Below are positions 46,766 through 60,149 of a stretch of DNA of 64,000 bases, in pieces. Under the pieces are notes generated by a model. The model did not search any database. It saw only the letters and a program-made list of their open reading frames with translations, and was not told the DNA's origin. The DNA is from Dermacentor variabilis (lineage: Eukaryota; Arthropoda; Arachnida; Ixodida; Ixodidae). Where the stretch lies: positions 261,356,615-261,420,614 of the forward strand of contig NC_134568.1 of assembly GCF_050947875.1 (NCBI RefSeq), in the 5' to 3' direction. The position numbers were made by a program, and so were the translations under genes. The number at the start of each line of letters is the position of its first letter. Position 1 is the stretch's first letter.

Positions 46766-47250
46766 GGTTGATCAAGAGTATATGGCTTCAGCAGAGGGAC
46801 ATCGTCACTGATTTAGACACTTTCCCAACCATTTCGGCAGCAGCACCTTACGGCAGACTCTAGTGTTCCTATTGCAGTATAGAGAGAGGACGTTTATTTG
46901 AGAGAATGCAGAGAGGCTGCAGGTAAAACTCCTCTACTCTGTTACTCTGCAGAGATGGGAGGCAAAGTGAAGAAAGGCTGTAGGGCGTGAATTATATAAA
47001 CATATCCGTTCAACGGTGACTATCGATCAAACCTCGTTCCACGTACTAACTTGGAACACGATCGACAGATGGACGAGGAAAACACACACTTGCCTATCGT
47101 TGAGAGCATCTATGCGTGAATACTCGGATAACATCTTTTGCTTCAGCACGCTCGTGTAGGTTGTCTCGGAGTCTCTTTTTATTATCTACACTTTTCATAC
47201 CACTTCTTGGTAGCGCCAACATGTCTCCCCTCCCCTTCCGCATTTGACAA
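46766..47250. other. unassigned sequence
   Basis: GAGGACGTTTATTTG near 46886 holds an antisense AATAAAC signal, as at the LTR and LINE 3' regions; too little to classify. Confidence 0.35.
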
Positions 47251-47262
47251 CGTTATAACAAC

Positions 47263-47494
47263 CTGCCGTGGTTGCTCAGTGGCTATGGTGTTGGGCTGCT
47301 GCGCACGAGGTCGCGGGATTGAATCCCGGCCACGGCGGCCGCATTTCGATGGGGGCTAAATGCGAAAACACCCGTGCACTTAGATTCAGGTGCACGTTAA
47401 AAGAACCCCAAGTGGTCGAAATTTCCGGAGCCCTCCACTACGGCGTGCCTCATAATCAGAAAGTTGTTTTGGCACGTAAAACCCCATAATTTAC
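47263..47494 (+). mobile_element. Ruka-type SINE with 12-bp target-site duplication (youngest copy)
   Basis: It has CCGTGGTTGCTCAGTGGC (A-box), GCGGGATTGAATCCCGGCC (B-box region), CGATGGGGGCTAAATGCG, CTTAGATTCAGGTGCACG, GAACCCCAAGTGGTCG and ACTACGGCGTGCCTCATAAT, then TTTTGGCACGTAAAACCCC and ATAATTTA. CGTTATAACAAC flanks it at 47251-47262 and 47495-47506. The intact promoter boxes and perfect duplication suggest a recent insertion by LINE machinery. Confidence 0.95.
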
Positions 47495-47506
47495 CGTTAT
47501 AACAAC

Positions 47507-47659
47507 TTCGCGGCGAGGAAGATGTTGAAGTTGCGCGAACTTCTATTTTGCCATGGACGAGCATTCGGGCGTCATTTGCACTGGGCAACCGTCCAGAAGC
47601 AACGCTATCGAACGCAGTGTTTTTGATACAAGAACACCTCCCCTCTCAGCAGAAGGAAC

Positions 47660-47690
<31 letters not shown>

Positions 47691-48280
47691 GGAGGAGGGA
47701 TATGCACTTAGTTTAAGATGGAAAAAAATATTGTTGTAAGGGATGCATGACGAAATAATGTCGATTAAAATAAGATGTTCCGAAAAAACGGCCGTAGTGA
47801 ATGGCTAATGATGTATTCTTTGAAGCGCAAAAGCTTTACCATCTTTGCCTAGACTACGCAAAGAGCGCGCCCGAGTCAGAACGCACATCGAAAATGCAAA
47901 TTCAAGTGCCCTTAAATTTTGAACTGCGCCCTCCATGTATGCTCGCCAGGAACATTTCGCTCACCTAACAAGAGTCTCAATGTGGGAAAGTTGCTGCATG
48001 AAGAAAAAGCGTCCTTGTTACGGTGAAAAGGGCGAACGAAATCGCAAATGCCAATTTAGTAAAAGAAGATGAAGAAAATATACTGCGTAATGCTACTGCT
48101 ACCAGCTTTTTTGCGAGTTCATTATTCCCGAAGCACCATCAGTACTTACATCGATCGTTGTTTTTTTCTTTTACTTTTGTGACGTTCCGCGGAACAATGT
48201 GCGCACGCATACAAAATAACAGTGGCGAAGGCTACTTGGATGAAAGATTCTCGCTCTCTCTCTCTACGTACACACACACA

Positions 48281-48282
<2 letters not shown>
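47507..48282. other. unassigned sequence
   Basis: (TG)n then a G-tract of about 18 at 47663-47694. No coding signal. Confidence 0.4.

Positions 48283-48338
<56 letters not shown>
48283..48338. repeat. (TA)n microsatellite
   Basis: A TA run of about 56 bp preceded by ACACACACAAACA. Confidence 0.95.
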
Positions 48339-48341
<3 letters not shown>

Positions 48342-48399
48342 GGGACTTTTCCGTTTTCCACCGGTACCCCACTTTTCGAATGTGCCTTTGAAATCTTCA

Positions 48400-49350
48400 A
48401 CTGCGTCGCTGCGCACCCCGCCCCTGCAGAGAACGGTGCGATAGTGGGACACACAACATACGTGTTGTTTGCGGCGTGTGTCATCTTCGGTTATTTCGGA
48501 CAGTGGTACGCATGCGCTGACTTCCGCAGCCGAACAGCAAGCGCCCCTTCAAAACGCCATTCGGCACGCGCGAGGGCCTTTCTTCTCGACGCCTACGCCG
48601 CCGAGCCGAAGAAAAACATGCTTTCGAAATTCTTCTGTCGGGGAAGAAAAATAAAGGATGAAAAGCGGCTCCTTCGCGTCGATGAATTTTCCGGTGCGCC
48701 ATGCCTTTTGTCTCTTGCGGGGCGAGAGTTGGGGGCAGGAGCGACGCGATGAGGCGCTTTCTAGCAAACGTACCGGCAGCCAAAAACGAGGCTGAGGTGG
48801 CCGGCGGGGGGGGGGGGGGGAATGCGCTGGACGGGGCAGAACCATGCCGCGGGGTTTCACTTGGCGCCACGCCACGTCTGCGCGACCTGGTTTGCTTAAC
48901 GAAACTAAGGAGTCCCGAGCGCGCGTTTCCACAGTGTTTCGCGGGGCTAACGTTCGTGTCCAACCAGAGAGCCGTCTTCTCGCGCACGCACGGAGCCGCG
49001 TGACCGCGCGACTCTCTCGACGAGCCTCGCCAAGCAGGCGCGCGAGTCATTGACCAGGCACCTGCAGCGCGACGGATGCGCGCTGGGCGCGCGCGCATGC
49101 CCGCTTGTTTACAGCTGCGCCGCGCGGCACGTCTGGACGATGCACGCGCTCGCCAACGAACCGCCGCGAGTTAAACGAAACAGCGCGGGGGCTGATTCAG
49201 CACCTAAAAACACATCAGCAACGCGCACGCCTGGCAAGGCCTGGCTCGCGAAGAACGGCGTCGAAAGAAGACGCGCCGTACACTTGCGATAGAGTGTAAA
49301 CTCTTGTATCGCAAATGTTCGAGAGAGACGTCAGCCGAAAGAGGGAACGC
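48400..49350. promoter_or_regulatory. CpG-rich patch, possible promoter-proximal region
   Basis: CpG is frequent (GCGCGCGCGCATGCCCGC near 49086, CGCCGCGCGGCACG near 49117) against an otherwise CpG-moderate window. Open frames exist on both strands (for example 205 codons minus, 48481-49098) because GC-rich DNA has few stops; none has a motif. Could be the first exon/promoter of a host gene or a GC-rich repeat. A G-tract lies at about 48805-48820. Confidence 0.3.
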
Positions 49351-49491
49351 GATTCGCAGGTAACCGATGCGCCTCACAAGCAGCAGCAGCACCTGCTTGT
49401 GATTTCGCAGTTTCTACTCGCAGAAGGCAGCAAGGACGGTGCGTGAGAGAGGCTCGTCGTCGCGAACCGCGAGAAACACACGAGGGGGCTT

Positions 49492-49493
<2 letters not shown>

Positions 49494-49522
<29 letters not shown>
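49494..49522. repeat. (TA)n microsatellite, short
   Basis: A TA run of about 29 bp. Confidence 0.95.
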
Positions 49523-49525
<3 letters not shown>

Positions 49526-52500
49526 CCTTCGCGAGAGACGTAGAGAAGCGCGCGTCACCCGCTGTGCTGATTACGTCAAAGGAACTCTTTTTGACGTCCA
49601 TTTTCACCCGTTCGATTATCAGAGCCATGCGAAGACGTTGATGGAAGCTCTCCGTAGTCTAAATCGTACGGATAGCATGCACAACCCGTGAGCTCGGTCT
49701 CTATGTATTCCCTATACCTCTTGTTTCGACATTTACGCTGTACGGGCAACGTCGGGACTGAGGGGTGACGGGAGCTCGTGCAACGCGATGAACAAAAGCT
49801 ATGCAGGGCCGGGTGCGCGTTTTAAAAATAGAAAAAAACATTTTCTTTCAGCCAGACTTCTTTTCAAATTGTTCCCGAGATTTCTGGCAAGATATGTTCT
49901 TTATGTTTTATTTAAATAATTAAATAGAACTTTCTTTTTTATGCGGTATATGTAATTCTGGTATGGCTTGCGTGAATTTTCGGAATCCTGCAGAAGTGTG
50001 CACACGCACGCATGCGCAGTCTGTACGACGTCGCCTCTTCTTTTGCAAGCACACCTGTTTAGGATATAAGAGCAGGTGTCCTAAAACCTGCTGACCTTAT
50101 GAGAGCAACCGACGTTTTGAAACCAAAGATCGTGTTCATAAGAGGAATTACGTGGAGTAATTTCCACTTCGAGTAATCAGTTTTTTTTTTTAAGAATAAA
50201 GGTAATGTGCTGCTTAGCGTGGATACCTAAGTATAGCGTCAGTGGCACTGCACAGAAGAAGAATCCAAGCTCTGCCTCAGTTATTTTCTACGCCAGTCAG
50301 ATACCACCCGCTAGCTTTGAGTCCCCTATTTCCCTTATATATTTCCGTATTTCCAGGTTTTGCCACCGTAGCGATATGTATACTTTCTTCCACGAAAATG
50401 GAAGTTAGCGTGCTCATACGTTTGCCAAGCTTTCGCCGAACAGCATTTCTGATAATTATTCTATAGGAATTCTTACTTTCAGATTGAGAAAGGAAAACAA
50501 TAACGAAAAAAAAAAGAACGAAAACCGCGTACGCAAGTTTTTAAGAAGCGAAGTGCTCGAAGCGAGGGCGAAAAAAAAAAATGGATCTATAGAAGCCCCG
50601 TCTCCCACCAGCATCTCTTTTTTTCCGTTCAGGTACGTGAAAAACACCGAAAAGTCGTTCCTTTCAACGCAGCTTCACGTAGCGGTGCTATTTTGCGCGC
50701 CGCTGTGAAGTCAGATCAATAGCCGCAAGGATTCAATGGACTGTGCATGGCTCTGATTACGTCGCTGTGTCCTGATTGCCGGGCTCAGCAATTTCCTCTT
50801 CAATCTCTCTGACGCGCAGCCGGCGAGACTCGCTGAAAAAGCGCGGCAGGGCGAAGGAGCGCAGCCTGAAATCTAGCAGAAAGAAGAGGCCCAACACATT
50901 CACCTCCCCCCCCGTGCACATCACCGCGGTTTCGCCCGGTGAGTCAGAGCAGAAATGTTCGGGCCGGCACCACGTCTCCCGTACATCGCGAAGTTGCTAA
51001 GGCGGCCTCGTGCACGAATACGCAGGCTCCTCGCGATGTGACAGCGATTCGTGGCTCCCACGCCGGCTCCAAAGCGTTTGAGAAAGAACGGAGGTTCTGC
51101 TTTTCGAAGCGTCGGGGATTTAATCATTTGCGTCGCGATGACTTGATTTCTATCGGACACTGAACACAAACCTGGTTTCGAAGGCAGGTGCAGCGGGCAC
51201 GTGACACACAAGGAGGACGTTAAGGAGCCAGTAAGTCGGGTAGTTCTTTGTCACCGTCACTTCACGGTCACCAGGCCTTTCGCACTCGCTGCTTCGCGAT
51301 TGAGTGACTTACGTGAAGCGCTTTCATATTCGTCACTGCCTTCGTATACGGGAAACCTAGGGAGCAGATGTGGATCTGAGGTGTGGATCAGAAGCCCAAT
51401 TACTTAGTGTATGTATGCTGCCTTTGTATAGTAAGTGCTAGGGCTAATTTTGAGGTTAAAACTCGAGAATCCGGTGTAATTGGCGTATATTGCACGGCTC
51501 GATACACGTGATGCAAATGGCCCTGGAAGCGGCTCTGCGTAGGTGGTTGCAACTGGGAGGGCTCACCTTCGCAGCTACTGGGTGACGGAAGAATAATTAA
51601 TCCATTCAAATACAAATATTCAGAAAACACGGCCTTGAAATATCAAATCAGAGGCAGAACTTGTCATTTGTTCTGAGCCATACATTCTTTCAAGATGCGC
51701 AGGATGTCTTCCTTCTCATCGCGCATCATTAAATGTATCAGCATAAAAAAGATTTTGTCATTTTAGGGACATAAAATTTATCCATCGCCACTGCACGTAT
51801 TTAACATTTTTTATTTTATAGAGCGAATTATTTGGCGCTCGTAGACCAGAACTGGTTCTTGTGCCATAAAAACTCAATGATTAATGAATCGCACGAATCA
51901 ATCTTTTTTCTTTTTGCTATCTGCACGGTATCAGCTTTTTCAGAACAACAGCACTTCACCTTGTAGCATAGCTGAGAAAGGGGCTGCGAAGCCTTATAGA
52001 TTTGTCAATTGCCTCGCGGCTCTTGCCTCGACAAGACTTTTTTTCTGGGAGACAAATTAACTTATCCGCTTTTTTCCTCAAGTAACGTTCTTCCTAAAAT
52101 GTCATAGAACACAGCAGGACAGACAGTCGCAGACTTGAAGTGACCTTAGATTTTGCGGTTCTTATTACAGCTCCATAACACCAACATCTTCGGTTCTAGA
52201 CTTCCTCATTGCTACGTCATTGCTGTTTGCCTATAAGCCGGTACACAACATTCTCGTCCTTTAGCTTGTCTCCTAACTACCGCCATCTCCTATCGTTAAG
52301 CCTTCATTTATTGCCTGGCCGCGAATTTCCGTGCGACCCTGTGCACCGACCTCGTAACCATAGGCCCACTTATTACGTTAGTATTGTTTGCTGCCTTCAC
52401 TAGACGCCATAGGCAGCCTTCGGCGGTCTTCGATTTTAGTTGCCCTCGGGTCATAAACTACCTCTATCATCCAATTTGTACAAAAAATAATGAAAGAAAG

Positions 52501-52787
52501 AAAAGAATGACAGAGAGGGGGAACTAGAAAGAAAGAAAAATATTTTCCTCCAATACACCCAACGTCATGAGCAAGTTCGTTGAACTGACAGCTTGTGAAT
52601 GAACAAGAAATATAAGGTTAGTTACTATGATTTCTGAGGTAATGCTAGAGACAACAATAAAAAGGAAGACATAAAATAAGAAGTCATAGAGCTTTGCGCT
52701 GCACATATTAATGGAAAGTAGAAAGCGGCTCTTATCAGTCAGAAGAAAGAGCTAAATACCGGACCATATATCACGTTAGTGACGCAA
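49523..52787. other. unassigned sequence (3.3 kb)
   Basis: The longest stretch without any recognised repeat. Frames are short. GC falls toward the right (51600-52700). Unique host intron or intergenic DNA is plausible. Confidence 0.4.
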
Positions 52788-53201
52788 TCAGGACGGGCCA
52801 CACCAAGAGGAGGAAACTTCGCGTTGCACAGTAAGGATAAAATAATTTAAAGACACAGAGAAACTCTTCTTGGCTAACTCTCTCTCTAGGTTACCAAGCA
52901 GCCACTTGATTGCTCCATAAGCTCTGTCGGTGAATGCTCCCTCTGCGCAACAGCGATGACCTGCAGCAGCAGACGATATTTCACACGCAAACGAGATTGC
53001 TTCAATCACCAAGCGTTTCTGGCTGCGTTCGCTTAACACTGGACAGTGGGAAGTGGCGACTAGGCAATCACGACACGCGTGCTTTGATGCTTTGAGCGAA
53101 AAAGCCGGCGTCTGTAGTAGGTAAACGGCACCTAAATTCCCATTGGCGAGCCTAAATTCACGAGCGCGCCTCGACGGAGCACAGCGGCCGAAAGGGAACA
53201 C
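52788..53201 (-). other. candidate exon or small ORF, unrecognised
   Basis: A minus-strand frame of 137 codons. An acceptor-like CTACTACAG lies in the middle (about 53115), after which the frame reads LKASKHACRDCLVATSHC, RLVIEAISFACEISSAAAG, RAYGAIKWLLGNLE, with a Cys pair (CRDC). The composition is protein-like from that point. No family is recognised and no conserved partner exon was found, so it may be a terminal exon or chance. Confidence 0.25.
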
Positions 53202-53712
53202 CTGCTGCCGCGATAGCGCTCCATGTGCTGCGTGAGGGGAAAGGGCATCGCTGCGGCGCCACGTCGCCCTCGCTATCGCTCTTTGAAGCCGGCGCGCGGT
53301 CCGTATCTCTCTCTCTTTCCACTGGGCTTAGCTGCTGCACTCGCCTGCCAGCCTTGGTGGCCGCTGCTGCTTCCTCTGTGTCTCGTCGCGCACGATGTCG
53401 GTGGCATGCGGTATTGGCTGTTTGCTTGCTGTCTCGGGCAAGCACTACTGCTATGGAGTCTGAAGCGTCTACGGCGGCCGCAACCTCGGCAGTAGCAAAA
53501 CACGACCGTCCACGCCAGCATACCGCAGACGGTATGCTGGCGGATGCCCGCGGCAATGGAGCCCAACCCGCCGCCACCAACCACACCGAGGCCGTAGCCA
53601 CGCGACGACTACACACCCGACCTGGTCCGGCGATGAAGTCGTCGTTGCCGCTGAGGAAGACATCGTCAACTTGACTCTCCCCGTAGACATTAGCGAACGC
53701 ACTGCGTGAAAG
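53202..53712. promoter_or_regulatory. CpG-rich patch with small ORF and perfect hairpin
   Basis: A plus frame (53225-53674) includes MESEASTAAATSAVAKHDR from 53452. A +1 shift late in the frame would instead read DEVVVAAEEDIVNLTLP and DISERTA then stop near 53709, a more protein-like acidic tail. Possibly a frameshifted N-terminal exon or an element's ORF1 start; no family recognised. Confidence 0.25.
53513..53542. repeat. perfect hairpin, 13-bp arms and 4-nt loop
   Basis: CGCCAGCATACCG, loop CAGA, CGGTATGCTGGCG. It lies inside the small ORF described at 53202-53712. Confidence 0.95.
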
Positions 53713-54245
53713 TAAATGCATTTGATTTCTCAGCAATACCGTCCAAATCAATTTAATCGCAAAGCTTGATAACACACTCCGCAGAAAAACTCGAAAATAT
53801 TACTCGCAACGCAAAACTTGAAGAACCGCTCAGCGGCGTTCAATTAGACATCAATCCTTTCGCATTCACAACTCATACGAAGTCCTCAGGCGTCCTCGGA
53901 CATTTTCTTGCGTTTGTTTTTGCTTTCCCCCAAGGTCAGCAGATTTAAATCGTAATAGCACCTTATATTCAACCACAGCCGTGTATTACACGAAATCAAA
54001 TATCTAACTCTAAGATCGAATGCTGTGTTTCCAAACTGGAGCCTTCAGTTCATATTCGAAATACCGAGTATTTCAAATCTAACCTTCAGGAAATATTTCT
54101 TTTTATTACGGCAGATATTTTTGTTCGATTGTTCTTAGGTGCGAAGGGTGGATACGTTCCGTTAATCAATCCAAATCCTGTGTCCATTAAGAGAGAGAGG
54201 TTCATAAGAAAACCGTAAGTGATCAACAGTGGTCTAGCAATGATA
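53713..54245. other. unassigned sequence
   Basis: AT-rich; nothing recognised. Confidence 0.4.
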
Positions 54246-54402
54246 TGGCTGGAGCCTACGTTTCGACAAGGGGACTCTTCGTCACAACAGCTGCCAACAC
54301 CGCTAGCAGCTGCTATTGCGTCAGGACAACAACTGAAACTTGCTAACAGCTGTTGCTCGGACGAACACAAGTTCCTTTGTCGAAACGTTGGCTTCAGCCA
54401 CA
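54246..54402. repeat. imperfect inverted repeat with GTTTCGACAA arms
   Basis: TGGCTGGAGCCTACGTTTCG ACAAGGGGAC opens at about 54246 and its diverged inverse (GTTCCTTTGTCGAAACGTTG GCTTCAGCCA) closes at about 54402: roughly 30-bp arms around a 97-bp centre that itself holds several CAGCTG words. Confidence 0.85.
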
Positions 54403-57070
54403 TCCATTGCTCGACCACAGCTGACCATCTAAGCGCCTGATGTCAGCACCGTGTGATTCGAAACAACTGCTGTACTGCTGGCCATTGCATGTCGGTATCG
54501 AGGCGCTGGAATGGCGCGATCACTGGGGGCGAGTGTTAAGACTTGCGATATCGTAAAGGGGAAGCAATGGCCCAGCCTCGCGTGCACAATGCAACGCTGT
54601 GGTTGACGGCTATAAGAGAATGGCAAAGTTACTGTGTGCAGCAGCGGAGTCTATCCGTGGCGCAGTCGAGGGTATATCTTCCGCCGCATTTCTGTAGGTG
54701 CGCAGGTATGGCGAAGGCTCATCCAAGAGCGACGAGACAATGGACAGGGCAGGCACGTACCCAGGATTTTTTTTCAGGGGGGAGGGGGGGGGCATACCAA
54801 GGTAACTTTTCTATGCAAAGTAGGGGGGGGTACCTTTACTAGTACAAATGTAAATAGCACCCACTATTCGCCATAAAGACGTGTAAACCCGCAAAAGAGA
54901 AATAAAATAAGCTGTGTCTCACACGTACGCGTGTGATATACACCTCTCCTTTACTTGGCAAGCAAGAAACTGCGTCAAATGGACTCGCGCAGGAAAGAAG
55001 CGCAGGAATAACACTGCCAAGAACAAGTAAACAAGCGAAAGTATAAAATGAAGATTAATATTGTAGAATCCGACTTAAAAAAAACAGCACTTGGCAACCA
55101 AGGCACATAAACCACGCGGGGTTGTGTTACTCCGCCAGCCAATCACAGAAGCAAACAAAATCGTCGCCATGCGGCGTTTTCAAAATGCCGTCGTACTTGA
55201 TACCTCCGGAGCGTCTGCTGTTCTTAAAGAGTCTTTTCATCGGCGGAAGCAATGAGGTGTGCAACAGACATGGACAGTGTGTATGGAGTCTGAGCATTTC
55301 ACTCTTGAAAAGTCTGCTGAACAGTTCATTTCACTGCTGAACCCGTTTTACTCTTGAAAGTTCACGGCCAACTGAAGTGAAGCTTGACAATAAATAGTTG
55401 TAGAAAAGCAAGCACTTTCTTTCAGCTCAATAAAGAATTAGGCTTTCCACTAGGCATTCCACTATAATAGGCGAGGGAAAACGTATAAAATTACGCGCTA
55501 ATAATTTTATTTTTGTGGTTACAATCTTTTTGGGTAACAGGAAAGCTTTGAAGTACGAATTATTTGCAACTTCGATGAGGAACAGTGGCTGGTGGTTGTG
55601 AGGGCGTTGGCGGGGCTTCACTGCAGACTTAAGTTGTATCCCACTATAGCAGCGTTTTTTGAATTAGCTCTGAAAGAATTATAAATATACATTTGCGGAA
55701 CAATCACAGTTCTTTTCAATCCCTCGTTTACTGCTCTACCAAGTTAAATGACAAAACTGACTCGTATTGCTATTTGGAAAGTTGCGTAACGGCGCGTGGC
55801 CGCCAGTCCCGTACAACCGCGTAGAGCGCAGGACGCTGTGGTTCTAGACGTACTGCGCCCACCGCGGAAGGCAAGAAAAACACCTACATAAGCACAGCAG
55901 AGAAGTGGCTGCGTCAGGTGGCTCGACTGACAACTGCAGAAGCGTCATTCAAAACACACGGGAACGTTCACCTTTTCCGGGGGCGTTTTCTCTACTTCCT
56001 CTTTTAATAAAAAGATGTTGATCCATAAATATTTTCATAAACAACGGTTAAATTGGTTAATTTTCGCTTTTCCTTCCTGTTTGGCTGTTGCCTCGGCTCT
56101 GTTCCTTATTAGATCGCTTAACTTCTCAACTCCTTGTGACTCTTGTTTCCAGTTGCCAATTTTGCACGAAAAGTGCTATACATTTAGGGAAAACCCAGGG
56201 ACGTAACTGGTTACAGTCATATTGCTTATGGCTTTAAGGGTTATTGCTGGGTTTGATGATGGACGCTGTCTCGAATTATTTTATTTTTCACCTTATCTAA
56301 CCCATATCGCGGGTATATGGTTCCGAGGATCTGCCAGCGTCGCGGCGAGCCATCACTCGAGGAAATAATGAAGCAAAACGAAAAATTAAACGCAACTGGC
56401 GTTCTCTCCGGCCGCAACTCGTTCCACGAGCATACATACCAGCTGACCACGAACCGAATCCGTTTCCTGGTCCTTGGATCAGTCTAAACAAAGAAGGTTG
56501 AACTAACGAAAGAACAGCGAGACGCGTGACCGTTGCAATAGATGGTGACAATTGAATGCGTCGCGAGATAATCGCGCGGGCACCGATCGATGAGAAAACT
56601 ATAGCCTTTACACCCCAGGAGATGCCGTTAACTACCGTCATCCAAAAGAAGTGAAAGAGGCAGCAGAATGTTGACCGCCGAATAGCTGTCAAGTCTGAAG
56701 CTTGATTCGGCGGCGCTTTAGAAATGTGTGTGAGGAGCGGTGGCGTGGATGGGAGGGGGGGGGGCGAGCCCCCCCCCCCCCCCTTCGTTACGTGCCTGAT
56801 CTGCATTCAGATATGTGACTGGGACAGGGGCAAGACGAACGGCGAGAGATACTACTGCTGATACTGACCTCTAGGGCGGTTTATTTAGGGAAGTAAGCAA
56901 AAAGTAACAATGAAAGCTGTCAGAGTAAGAACCTGTTTTCGAGACCTGAAGCATTAGATGCTTCGTGAGGTCAGTGGCGTCTGTTCGGTCAGCTGTAGAG
57001 TCATGGCAGTAGGTTTAGAAACTTAATGTACGCATTTATTTACTGATTATTGTTCATTGATATTTTTGCA
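54403..57070. other. mostly unassigned sequence with G-tract repeat ends
   Basis: CACGTACCCAGGATTTTTTT followed by G-tracts at 54750-54830 resembles the repeat edge at 9127. Adjacent G and C tracts (about 56753-56782) lie beside CGTTACGTGCCTG, the opposite orientation of a similar edge. No coding signal is convincing. Confidence 0.4.
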
Positions 57071-57475
57071 TTAGCCCACCAGCGCTGCAGATTTCAACGC
57101 CTTCTGTTTATTTATATGTGTGGCGGTAAACAGGAAAACTATTTTCCCTCTCCCATGTGACTCCGCGAACCGCACTGACGGTGCTTGGTGTTGATGGAGT
57201 TTTGCTTCCTTCTGGCGAAAGTCATCCAGGTCATATATATTCACAACACTGCGTGTCTTGGCTGCTTGCCGATATTCAGCCTCAAAATTCGCTCTTGTGA
57301 GAGGCGCTTCTGCATAGAATTTTACTGGCCGGTGTGTTGGCCCCTCGGAGAATGTGTTGCGAGTCTGGCGTGACTCGCAGTTGCCTTTTACACCACAACG
57401 TCTGTATAGCACTACAGTGAAGTCTCGTGGACCTTCGCGCTGCTTGTGTGTATGGAGCGCGGATTTCACTGGCAA
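57071..57475 (-). other. unassigned 134-codon frame with protein-like composition
   Basis: Minus frame including PVKFYAEAPLTRANFEAEYR, SVVNIYDLDDFRQKEAKLHQ and FAESHGRGKIVFLF. Mixed hydrophilic/hydrophobic pattern without low-complexity bias. No family recognised; a transposon fragment, an exon or chance are all possible. Confidence 0.25.
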
Positions 57476-59028
<1,553 letters not shown>

Positions 59029-60149
59029 TAGCAGGCACGGAAACTCGAATTACGGCGCCGAAGCCAGGCGCTGACGTGCTTTTACACCTGAGATCGATAT
59101 GCATCAGTACAGATGTAAGAGTACGCAAACAGTTAACATTCAAACGATGTTGCATGTACTTTCGAAATTTGCCATGCTGGCTGGCCGGCCTCTAGAAAGG
59201 GAGAAAAAAAAAGAAAACTCGAAGGAACACTTATCGTGTCGCCTGCTGCGTGGAAACAGTAGATATTTCGCAGCGAAAGGATGTAGCAAAAAATGCACCA
59301 GATCCAACGAGTTGGGACCTATATACAGCGATGCTTTGTGTGAGTGCCTAAAGAGTCAAAACGGGAGTACGAGCACATACACACGCACACAAACACACAA
59401 ACAAACAAGCGCATCACAATTTGGGCGAGTCACAATTGCCTTTTGTTAAGCGTAGTTGCGGATTACTAGCGAAGCGAGTACGACGGATGCCTTTAACGCA
59501 ACATGGTTTTAGAGGCAGCATGCGCATACGTACGTAGCGCAATTTGAATCCACACTTTCCGCAAGAAGCTTTTGCTACCTCCTTACCGCACAGCCGCGAA
59601 TGCGCGAAGCCGAGCTTTCTGGTTCTTTTTTCTCTGTCCTCCGCACGGCCGGCGCCGCCATTGCCGCGAATGCGCGGAGGCGAGCGCCATCTGGTGGTGC
59701 TGCAAGGAACCCGGCGGCGTGCGCGGCGCGCGTGCTCCGCTGTGATTGGTTGGGCTATTGTGCAAGGGAACAGCCAGGCCGCCGCTTCCACGGTGACAAA
59801 ACTCGGCGAGATCCGCAAAGAAAAGGTTCGCTTTTTTAAAGAGCGTGCAACATAGAAGTCAAGTGTCATAGAGAAACACAACCAGACGACATTACCAAAG
59901 GCATTACCGGTACAGACGAATGCTCTTAAGTACAACTGCGAGCACTGGCCAAGATGTCTCGTCTTCAAACAAATATGCAATAAAGTTGTATGCCCCCCCC
60001 CCCCCCCCCACCCCTGCCTCAGGATATCACTAGACATTATTGCTTAAGTTCCAGATTCGTTCAACATTTGTTTTTCTTTAATTTTCTTTCAATCCTCCAC
60101 CTCAACCCCATCTCTCGTATGCTCGTATGACAAGGGTGTTATAATACCT
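59029..60149. other. unassigned sequence, CpG-rich at 59540-59830
   Basis: GCCGCGAATGCGCG occurs twice (about 59592 and 59663), with a CCAAT-box-like GATTGG at about 59742. C-tract at 59994-60010. No reliable exon. Confidence 0.4.
59684..59697 (-). promoter_or_regulatory. CTCF-like core motif
   Basis: The minus strand reads CCACCAGATGGCGC, which fits the CTCF core CCASYAGRKGGCRS at all 14 positions. It sits in a CpG-rich patch. Function is inference. Confidence 0.35.

Noticed and set aside
48481..49098. 205-codon minus-strand frame as a gene
   Set aside because: It lies in GC-rich DNA with open frames on several strands at once and is Arg/Pro/Ser-rich without motif.
53158..53775. 205-codon minus-strand frame
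   Set aside because: Overlaps plus-strand frames in a GC-rich patch; low-complexity Ala/Arg content, no family features.
59414..60037. 207-codon minus-strand frame as a gene
   Set aside because: Same reasons: CpG-rich DNA, a poly-Gly run from a C-tract and no conserved block.
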